Source of the DNA: a virus
Length of the DNA: 31,171 nucleotides
IMG/VR virus record: IMGVR_UViG_3300018405_000046
Span: 1-31,171 of that record
Strand: one strand, 5' to 3'
A program made the position numbers and the translations under genes. Below are positions 1 through 4,923 of this stretch, one piece after another. The notes beneath the pieces were generated by a model. The model ran no database searches. It was not told where the DNA came from and worked only from the letters and a program-made list of their open reading frames with translations. How positions within the stretch are numbered: position 1 is the first letter of the stretch; each line of letters begins with the position of its first letter.

Positions 1-150
1 CAGGCCCCTGAGCGTACCCTGAGCGCTCTAGCAGGCCCCTGAGCGTACCCTGAGCGCTCTAGCAGGCCCCTGAGCGTACCCTGAGCGCTCTAGCAGGCCC
101 CTGAGCGTACCCTGAGCGCTCTAGCAGGCCCCTGAGCGTACCCTGAGCGC
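1..150. repeat. 31-bp tandem repeat array (about 4.8 copies)
   Basis: Four perfect 31-bp units start at 1, 32, 63 and 94, and a fifth partial copy runs from 125 to about 150. Each unit contains two CCCTGAGCG motifs separated by TA and ends in CTCTAG. A degenerate copy (about 18 of 24 bases) is visible at 308-331. The array lies beyond the last gene, at the end of the genome that carries the terminase genes. By analogy with T7, whose terminal redundancy is flanked by short-repeat arrays, it probably sits next to the terminal direct repeat or concatemer junction. Whether position 1 is the physical end or a cut through a longer array cannot be seen here. Confidence 0.9.
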
Positions 151-424
151 CCCCTGTCCGAACGGTCAGCCCCAGAGAGAACGGCGCTCACAAGGGCGCT
201 CTGGCCCCCTATGGGGGAGTGCGGGCGCGGGCGGGCGGGAAAGTGCCCTTCCATAACCAGACCAAATTTTTGACTCTGGTTAATTTCTGACCAATCCCTA
301 TCCCGCTCCCTGAACGATCCCTGATCTGTCTCGGCTGGCTATGTGTCTTTCATAGAGCGCTCTTAGTCCGAGCCAGATCGTGCTACTACCCAGAGGGTAG
401 GAAGATGCAGAAGAGGTAGGCTGT
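151..424. other. untranslated genome-end region with hairpins and a G4 motif
   Basis: No convincing gene is present on either strand. The stretch holds a 5-bp hairpin with a TAT loop (205-217), a G-rich motif (223-239), an 8-bp inverted repeat with a 13-base loop (254-261 with 275-282), a degenerate copy of the tandem repeat (308-331) and a 6-bp hairpin (386-400). No promoter matching the phage consensus is seen here. This density of structure fits a packaging or concatemer-processing region, but that role is inferred from position only. Confidence 0.6.
223..239 (+). other. putative G-quadruplex motif
   Basis: Four GGG runs at 223-225, 229-231, 233-235 and 237-239 are separated by loops of 3, 1 and 1 bases, a canonical short-loop G4 pattern, and a GGGGG run lies just upstream at 213-217. 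The G-rich strand is the plus strand, opposite to the coding strand of all genes. It may simply reflect local GC richness. Confidence 0.45.
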
Positions 425-432
425 TTAGCCTA
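386..432 (-). terminator. hairpin pair at the end of the last gene
   Basis: Two perfect 6-bp hairpins follow one another at the 3' end of the last gene. The first (417-432) is TAGGCT/AGCCTA with a 4-base loop and contains the TAA stop codon. The second (386-400) is CTACCC/GGGTAG with a 3-base loop. Neither is followed by a clear T-tract, so they are better read as transcript 3'-end stabilisers or weak terminators than as standard intrinsic terminators. Confidence 0.4.
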
Positions 433-670
433 TGAAGGTTGCTTGAGGGCTATAGGTTTCCTCGAAACTCTCAGCTACAACCAGCTCGTTACCTTTCTCT
501 GTCTGGACGATGTAGTCGCCCCACAGAACTTCCTTAGCCTTCACAGAAACCTGAGAAGGATACTCGGAGTAGGTAAAGATACCCTTGGGCTTCTCGGTGA
601 GATTGCCACGCTCTCGAACTCTCACAGCTAGGACAGGTTTGCCATCCTTGCTCTTATAAACTTGGTACAT
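425..670 (-). CDS. hypothetical protein, last gene before the genome end
   Basis: An 81-residue protein of unknown function. It is hydrophilic and has no membrane segment, Cys pair or nuclease motif; several predicted beta-strand stretches (VLAVRVRE, VSVKAKEVLW, DYIVQTEKG, ELVVAESF) suggest a small beta-rich fold. The ATG start is supported by GGAG six bases upstream. That GGAG is also the start of the transcript expected from the promoter variant at 675-697. The gene occupies the position of T7 gene 19.5, between large terminase and the right end, but I see no sequence reason to call it a homologue. The TAA stop is embedded in a perfect 6-bp hairpin. Confidence 0.75.
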   Translation of the reverse strand: MYQVYKSKDGKPVLAVRVRERGNLTEKPKGIFTYSEYPSQVSVKAKEVLWGDYIVQTEKGNELVVAESFEETYSPQATFIG

Positions 671-674
671 ACTT

Positions 675-697
675 GTCTCCTATGTTCGGGGTTATTT
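675..697 (-). promoter_or_regulatory. phage RNA polymerase promoter, variant copy
   Basis: Read on the minus strand this matches the window's 23-bp promoter consensus at 19 of 23 positions; the mismatches are at -15, -7, -4 and +6. The expected transcript starts at 680 with GGAG, leaving a 10-base leader before the ATG at 670, so the initiation sequence also serves as Shine-Dalgarno. T7 has a comparable promoter (phiOR) near its right end that is linked to replication; the analogy is positional. Confidence 0.6.
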
Positions 698-726
698 TGA
701 GAGGAGAGGTAACACGCCAGGGAGTG

Positions 727-1158
727 TCACTTGGAGTAACCTTCCCTTCCAGCCTTGATCCTATCTCTTATAGTTGAGATTGCTATCCTGGTGCATCTAC
801 TTGCTTCCGATATAGAGCGGTATGACTCTCCTTCTACGATGCAAGAGTGACTACGTGATCTCTTCACATTCTCCTCTAAGGATACCCACTCAAGATTGGT
901 GTAGTGGTTGTTACTCTTGTCCTCATCAAGATGATCAACAGTCAGACCGTATTCATAACCTTCACAGAAATGTCTTGCTACTAGCCGGTGGAGTCTGAAA
1001 GTCTTCTTTGCATTGGTCTTTGGGCATCTAAGTTTGACCATTACATAGCCTTTGCTATCTCTTGGTTGTGCCAAGGTGTAGCTACCTTTGTTGCGAACTA
1101 TCGTACCGTCCTCGTAGATGGTGTAGTTCTCGAACCCTTCTATTGGCTTACTTCTCAA
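727..1158 (-). CDS. HNH homing endonuclease with NUMOD4 domain
   Basis: A 143-residue free-standing HNH endonuclease. Residues 4-22 (IEGFENYTIYEDGTI) are a NUMOD4-type motif. The HNH core spans about 55-92, with LHRLVARHF around H57, VDHLDEDKSNN with D75-H76, and TNLEWVS. The C-terminal 35 residues resemble a NUMOD1-type DNA-binding segment (SISEASRCTRIAISTIRDR). The apparent start is TTG at 1158, with GAGG seven bases upstream. The gene lies downstream of the terminator that ends the decoration-protein transcript, so its expression depends on read-through. Such genes are selfish or intron-less homing elements; nothing suggests a structural role. Confidence 0.85.
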   Translation of the reverse strand: MRSKPIEGFENYTIYEDGTIVRNKGSYTLAQPRDSKGYVMVKLRCPKTNAKKTFRLHRLVARHFCEGYEYGLTVDHLDEDKSNNHYTNLEWVSLEENVKRSRSHSCIVEGESYRSISEASRCTRIAISTIRDRIKAGREGYSK

Positions 1159-1171
1159 TGTGTACCCTCAA

Positions 1172-1200
1172 AGTTAAAACGAGGCGGGTCGTAACCCGCC
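1172..1200 (-). terminator. intrinsic terminator after the decoration-protein gene
   Basis: On the minus strand a GC-rich 7-bp stem (GGCGGGT/ACCCGCC, 1183-1200) with a TACG loop is followed by TCGTTTTAA. It begins 10 bases after the stop codon of the preceding gene and closes a one-gene transcript started at the promoter at 1621-1643. Confidence 0.8.
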
Positions 1201-1210
1201 AGATTAGGTA

Positions 1211-1483
1211 TCAGGCAGGAACTACCGGCACTTCACCTGCATCGCTTACCAAATGCCACGGGTCAGTCGGAGCTGTACCCTGAGCGATAGCGATGTCTGA
1301 TACGTTAGTGCCGTCTGATACCAGATAGGCAGCACCGAAGCGCTTACCGGATACCAGAGCGTCATTCACTGCGGCAGTTGCAGATGCAAGGTCTGTTGCC
1401 AGAACCACAGAGATCGGCAGGGATGCTACAGTTGCGTTTACAGCTTTACGGGGCAGATCGCCCACTTGGTTTGAAGTAGCCAT
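1211..1483 (-). CDS. probable capsid decoration / head-fibre-like protein
   Basis: A 90-residue protein rich in Ala, Val, Ser and Thr with no charged clusters. Its segment GKRFGAAYLVSDG, followed by an AQGTAPTDPW motif and a C-terminal VVPA, resembles small phage head-fibre or decoration proteins; this is a recollection of family style, not an alignment. The ATG at 1483 has AAGGAG upstream. Context supports abundant expression: a perfect-consensus promoter (1621-1643), a structured leader that shares a conserved element with the major capsid leader, and an intrinsic terminator straight after the stop, which make it a dedicated strong cassette. T7 has no equivalent gene after large terminase. 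Alternatives are another minor virion protein or an unrelated abundant late protein. Confidence 0.55.
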   Translation of the reverse strand: MATSNQVGDLPRKAVNATVASLPISVVLATDLASATAAVNDALVSGKRFGAAYLVSDGTNVSDIAIAQGTAPTDPWHLVSDAGEVPVVPA

Positions 1484-1620
1484 TCTTGTTTCTCCTTATT
1501 TCATTATTGATATATAATAGAGTGGGGTAGGAACCCCTCCCCGGAGGGGGAGGGGACTAGGGCGCTCTATGCAATCTAGTCGTCCTATACTCTCTATACT
1601 CTCCTGTTATTTCTTCCCCG
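1484..1620 (-). promoter_or_regulatory. structured 5' leader of the decoration-protein gene
   Basis: This untranslated leader holds a perfect 9-bp all-GC-but-one stem (CCCCTCCCC/GGGGAGGGG, 1534-1555) with a 4-base loop, and next to it the conserved GACTAG/CTAGTC element at 1555-1581. The second element recurs in the capsid leader at 18841-18867 with 25 of 27 bases identical. A shared ATAGAGAGTATAG tract lies upstream of the element in both leaders. A role in RNase III-type processing or mRNA stabilisation is plausible but not shown. Confidence 0.65.
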
Positions 1621-1643
1621 CTCTCCTATATTAGGGGTTAATT
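1621..1643 (-). promoter_or_regulatory. phage RNA polymerase promoter (perfect consensus)
   Basis: On the minus strand it reads AATTAACCCCTAATATA followed by GGAGAG, with transcription expected to start at 1626. It is identical to the copies at 18897-18919 and 28546-28568. Spacing and the AATTAACCC upstream half closely resemble the phage T3 promoter. It drives the decoration-protein cassette. Confidence 0.9.
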
Positions 1644-1696
1644 CCAAGCCCTTGATTTACAATGACTTTTTGAGATGTAATTCTGACGCCTCAGGG

Positions 1697-3532
1697 CTAC
1701 CCGAAGCGGTTACGTCTTCCGGCCTTCCGGGCACCTAATGCACTGCGACCCGTCTGAGGGCGCTCAGGGATGCCTGTGAGCCATTCTCTGCGAGTAACAG
1801 GGTCATTCCATGCCTGAAGCTTAGCGACCTCCTCAGCGCGTCTACGGGCCTCCAGAGCGGTCTGGGTATCGAAGTCCAATCGCTCAACCACATAGCGCAC
1901 TGCACCGGCCAAAGCGTCAAGGCGGTCATCATGCCGCAGAGCGCCCTTGTCGCGTGTGATCATCGCCATCTGGTGTATGAGTCGGTAGGTGCTCCGAACC
2001 TCAACAGGGTACTTCTCCGTGCTCTCAGCGTCCTTCTCGACCACCTCCGGGCTGATTACGATGCGACCTGAGCTGATCAGTGGTTCAAGGGTGTCAATGA
2101 TGCGAAGCTCTTTCTGACCCGTCTCCCACGTCTCCTCTATCGTGACAGGGTGATCCTTGGCGAACAGGGGCTTCAGCATGGACGCGTGAGCGCCGTTACC
2201 AAAGTTCCGCTCTATCACCACGGTCTTGACCGAATGCCGCTTAGCGACCTCCACGAGGCGCTGTAGCTTGTCCTCTTCATAGCCGCCCGGAACGCCACCT
2301 GTGTCCACGATGTAGACGAAGGCACCAATCAGCTTGATGACCGCATAGGCCATCTCGTCTGCGTTCTTTCCGCCACCAGCCGGGTCAATATACATGACTG
2401 CTTGATCATAAGGACGGTATTCATAGGAGTTCGGGACAGCCCTGTACATCTTGAACTTGTTCCCGAGGCAGACCGAGTGATACCGATTGCGATCATCTGA
2501 GGACCGAACAGGCAAGCAAGGGCCTTGATCCGTAGTGAAGTCAGCAACAATCAAGTTGTGAACCTTCAGTGGGAAGCGTTCCTCGTCAGTCAATGCAGTG
2601 TTAAGCATGTACTGAAGCTGGAACTTGGCCTTGCCCATAGAGATTTCTTTCTCTATAAGGGTCTCTTCTGGGAACATCTCAGGGCAAGTAGGTTTACCCA
2701 AGTCACCATTCATGCCACCGCCGGTCTGCAAGCTTGGGTCTTTCTCTATATCCCTACGGATAAGAGGTGCAAGCATGGCCCCGTATGTCTCGATCTCCTT
2801 CTCTGTCGGGTATCGACCCGGCCAGATGCGGATTTCATAGCCACGGGCAGGAAGGTTATTGTAGATGGACTCAGCGGACTGAGGTGTGCCAAGGTATATT
2901 ATATCACCCTCAGCACAGATTGACTCGAACTCTTTGGTCAGCTCCTCAAGGACCTCCCTTGATCCAACCGTCCTTGAGTTCTTCATGGACTCAATATCAT
3001 CCGCAATGAGTACGTCAGCTCGGGAGCCCTGAGCGTTCGTGTCCACACCTAAGCACTTAACCGATGGAGACTTGTCCACACCTTTCAAGAACCAGTGAAC
3101 ATCGAATGCCTCTACTGAGGCCCGATCCCCTGCGTTCTCATCTGGAACAAGCATCCAAAGGAAGTCCAAACCTTTGATGATCTGGATTACGAAAGATGCA
3201 ATCTCCTTGGACATCTTACCGCCTGCGGAGAATATGAGTACCCTTGTGCTTGGGTTATGTATCAGCCGGAACACAGCATAGATTGCCGTGAGAGTAGTCT
3301 TCGCCTGCCCTCGCTGGGCTTCCACCATGCGGTACTTAGGTCCGCCGAACAGCCACAAGCAGATGTCTGCCTGTATCCTGTTCATGTTTGGATTGCCACG
3401 GATCAGGGTGTTGATAACAACCTGAGCGAAGAGAAGGAAGCCATCCTCTGTGAAAGGGAAAGCTTCCTGAACTTCAGTGAGTGCATTGAGGCGAGACCTT
3501 CCATCAACGGTACTGATCTCGCGTTTAGCCAT
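1697..3532 (-). CDS. terL: terminase large subunit (ATPase-nuclease)
   Basis: 611 residues, close to T7 gp19 (586). It packages concatemeric DNA into the prohead and cuts at the terminal repeat. A Walker A-like segment EAQRGQAKTT lies at 71-80 and a Walker B VLIADDIES at 174-182. The C-terminal RNase H-like nuclease has the acidic residues expected of the family: D383 in YIDPAGGG, E441 in VVIERNFG, and D535/D536/D539 in RHDDRLDAL. The ATG at 3532 is preceded by GGAGAG that belongs to the promoter at 3538-3560, so the transcript from that promoter has an 11-base leader. It lies immediately after the small subunit, as in T7. Confidence 0.97.
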   Translation of the reverse strand: MAKREISTVDGRSRLNALTEVQEAFPFTEDGFLLFAQVVINTLIRGNPNMNRIQADICLWLFGGPKYRMVEAQRGQAKTTLTAIYAVFRLIHNPSTRVLIFSAGGKMSKEIASFVIQIIKGLDFLWMLVPDENAGDRASVEAFDVHWFLKGVDKSPSVKCLGVDTNAQGSRADVLIADDIESMKNSRTVGSREVLEELTKEFESICAEGDIIYLGTPQSAESIYNNLPARGYEIRIWPGRYPTEKEIETYGAMLAPLIRRDIEKDPSLQTGGGMNGDLGKPTCPEMFPEETLIEKEISMGKAKFQLQYMLNTALTDEERFPLKVHNLIVADFTTDQGPCLPVRSSDDRNRYHSVCLGNKFKMYRAVPNSYEYRPYDQAVMYIDPAGGGKNADEMAYAVIKLIGAFVYIVDTGGVPGGYEEDKLQRLVEVAKRHSVKTVVIERNFGNGAHASMLKPLFAKDHPVTIEETWETGQKELRIIDTLEPLISSGRIVISPEVVEKDAESTEKYPVEVRSTYRLIHQMAMITRDKGALRHDDRLDALAGAVRYVVERLDFDTQTALEARRRAEEVAKLQAWNDPVTRREWLTGIPERPQTGRSALGARKAGRRNRFG

Positions 3533-3537
3533 CTTGT

Positions 3538-3560
3538 CTCTCCTATATTAGGGGTTTATT
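3538..3560 (-). promoter_or_regulatory. phage RNA polymerase promoter driving terL
   Basis: Matches the consensus at 22 of 23 positions (AATAAACCCCTAATATA then GGAGAG). Transcription is expected from 3543. The promoter overlaps the stop codon of the small terminase gene, and its +1 to +6 GGAGAG supplies the ribosome binding site of the large terminase gene. Confidence 0.88.
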
Positions 3561-3852
3561 CTTCCCTAACGAACTTGACCACGTTGCCCTGTTGGGCAGA
3601 CCTGATCTTGTCCAGACGCTGCTTAAGTTCAGACTGAGCATCGTCTTCCATCGGAGCGCAGCCAACACCGTTGACCTCAACCCACTTGCCAGCAGCTTGT
3701 AGGGCACGAATGTCGATAACTGCATCTGCATCTGCACCTTCCTCCAGAAGCTCAATCATATGCTCTACTCTTTTGGTGTAAGCCTTAGACACAAGTCCGT
3801 GAAGTTTACCTAGAGAGTCTTCTGAAGCGCTATTCTTGTTTCCTTTGTCCAT
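3556..3852 (-). CDS. terS: terminase small subunit
   Basis: 98 residues, against 89 for T7 gp18. It should recognise DNA and regulate TerL during packaging. The protein is mostly helical and acidic in the middle (MIELLEEGADADAVID at about 32-47), with a C-terminal charged helix (ELKQRLDKIRSAQQG) that would contact the large subunit. No direct motif proves the function; the call rests on size, helical character and position between the holin-like/HNH genes and terL. The stop codon overlaps the terL promoter. The start codon at 3852 is 2 bases from the stop of the upstream HNH gene, with GGAGG upstream. Confidence 0.82.
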   Translation of the reverse strand: MDKGNKNSASEDSLGKLHGLVSKAYTKRVEHMIELLEEGADADAVIDIRALQAAGKWVEVNGVGCAPMEDDAQSELKQRLDKIRSAQQGNVVKFVREE

Positions 3853-3854
3853 TG

Positions 3855-4310
3855 TTAGCCTCCTTTGGTCCAGCCTTTGTATTGAGTCTTCTTACCTCGA
3901 TTGACAAGACTCATGTTTCGTTTACACAAGCCTTTCTCTCGACACAGCTTACTAAGATTACTGCCTGTGACTTTGTTCCCTTCAGGGTCGATCAGGAAAT
4001 ACTCCTTTGCTTTGGAGTATTCCGAGTTGTACTGATTACTGCACCACTCTAGGTTTGCTACCGAGTTGTCTGCCTTGTCCTCGTTTATGTGATTTACTTG
4101 AGGCAGGCCTTCCGGGTTGTCCAAGAAGTGCGATGCAACGAGACGGTGCAAGTACATTCGCTCCGTCTTTCCGTTGGTGCTAAGTGTCACTCTAGCATAC
4201 CCATCTTTGGTTAGCTGAGGTTTAAGCTCCCTCCCTCTAGTTACATTGAATACCCTCCCTTCAGAGGTTACACGGTAATTAGGGTGGCCCTCTACTATCC
4301 TCTCGCTCAT
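3855..4310 (-). CDS. HNH homing endonuclease with NUMOD4 domain
   Basis: 151 residues. An N-terminal NUMOD4-like segment (IVEGHPNYRVTSEGRV) is followed by the HNH core at about 53-90 with LHRLVASHF (H55), VNHINEDKADNS (N73-H74) and ANLEW. The last 45 residues (from about FLIDPEGNK to GWTK) look like a C-terminal NUMOD DNA-binding repeat. The 5' end overlaps the holin-like gene by 32 bases in another frame, and the gene sits between it and terS, splitting the usual T7 order 17.5-18-19. The start is ATG at 4310 with GAGGT eight bases upstream. It is related in layout to the HNH gene at 727-1158, but the two proteins are clearly diverged. Confidence 0.88.
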   Translation of the reverse strand: MSERIVEGHPNYRVTSEGRVFNVTRGRELKPQLTKDGYARVTLSTNGKTERMYLHRLVASHFLDNPEGLPQVNHINEDKADNSVANLEWCSNQYNSEYSKAKEYFLIDPEGNKVTGSNLSKLCREKGLCKRNMSLVNRGKKTQYKGWTKGG

Positions 4311-4566
4311 TGTTATTACCTCGCTGGCTTAGTGCTCTGTGAATGAATTTATTAAATTGAACCAAGGTGGTGTCTAGGTTCTTAATGGCCTGAGTGTTCA
4401 AGGCCAACTGTTTGCCTAGCTCTGACCTGACTTCTGCTACTTCCAGCTTGTCAGCCTTAGTTTCTTTCAACTTCTGTACGTCTGAGTACATGAAGATCAG
4501 ACCAGCTGCTACAGGCACCAACAAGGCAACAACGGCCCCGAGCAGGCCGTCACTGCTTATCCTCAT
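4279..4566 (-). CDS. holin-like single-TM protein
   Basis: 95 residues. Residues about 8-27 form one strongly hydrophobic segment (LLGAVVALLVPVAAGLIFMY), followed by a charged, coiled-coil-like helix (about 30-75) and a hydrophilic, highly charged C-terminus. Position directly after the tail fibre genes equals that of T7 gene 17.5 (class II holin, one membrane segment, 67 residues). A signal-anchored membrane protein with a long coiled coil could equally be an inner-membrane spanin. Only one such gene is visible, so holin is preferred from position. The ATG has AAGGAGG upstream; the 3' end overlaps the HNH gene. Confidence 0.6.
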   Translation of the reverse strand: MRISSDGLLGAVVALLVPVAAGLIFMYSDVQKLKETKADKLEVAEVRSELGKQLALNTQAIKNLDTTLVQFNKFIHRALSQRGNNNEREDSRGPP

Positions 4567-4575
4567 CTATCCTCC

Positions 4576-4923
4576 TTAAGCTGGCTTGGTAGGCCAATCT
4601 ATGTTGTCAGGGAACCCTTCTTGATCCGGGACATCCCTAAGGGCTTGCCTGTATGATCGTGCTTCTTTCTCAAAGATAGGGTCTCCAAGGTCAAGAGCTT
4701 TGTTCACAAGGTTGTCAGCTTCTGTCAATAGAGTGTTACGCTTTTCACGAACTTCTTGTTCTATTACAGAGGAGGGTACTACAAACCTATTGGATTTGAA
4801 ATCAAATTCCTTACCTGAATATTCTTCTGCTGAGGCCACCTCAACTTCTATCCAGTTCTCTTTATCTGTAGGTACTGGGAACTCCTGAACACCACTTCCA
4901 TCTGTTTTAACGTAAACTATCAT
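4576..4923 (-). CDS. tail fibre assembly chaperone-like protein
   Basis: 115 residues. The C-terminal half carries the signature of phage tail-assembly chaperones: a basic/Leu start (REKRNTLLTEADNL), then ARSYRQALRDVPDQEGFP and a terminal DIDWP-type motif, here DNIDWPTKP. The N-terminal half (IVYVKTDGSGVQEFPVP) is a small beta-rich head. Its start overlaps the fibre stop as ATGA (4920-4923), so translation is coupled to the fibre gene, as expected for a protein that helps fibre folding or attachment. T7 itself lacks this gene at that site; fibre chaperones are common beside exchangeable fibres in other phages. Confidence 0.75.
   Translation of the reverse strand: MIVYVKTDGSGVQEFPVPTDKENWIEVEVASAEEYSGKEFDFKSNRFVVPSSVIEQEVREKRNTLLTEADNLVNKALDLGDPIFEKEARSYRQALRDVPDQEGFPDNIDWPTKPA

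Noticed and set aside
1-150. CRISPR array
   Set aside because: The repeats are directly contiguous with no unique spacers, and no cas genes are present.
3556-4310. Group I intron or intein associated with the HNH genes
   Set aside because: Neighbouring genes (holin-like, TerS, polymerase, decoration) are uninterrupted and keep their family lengths, so the HNH genes are free-standing.
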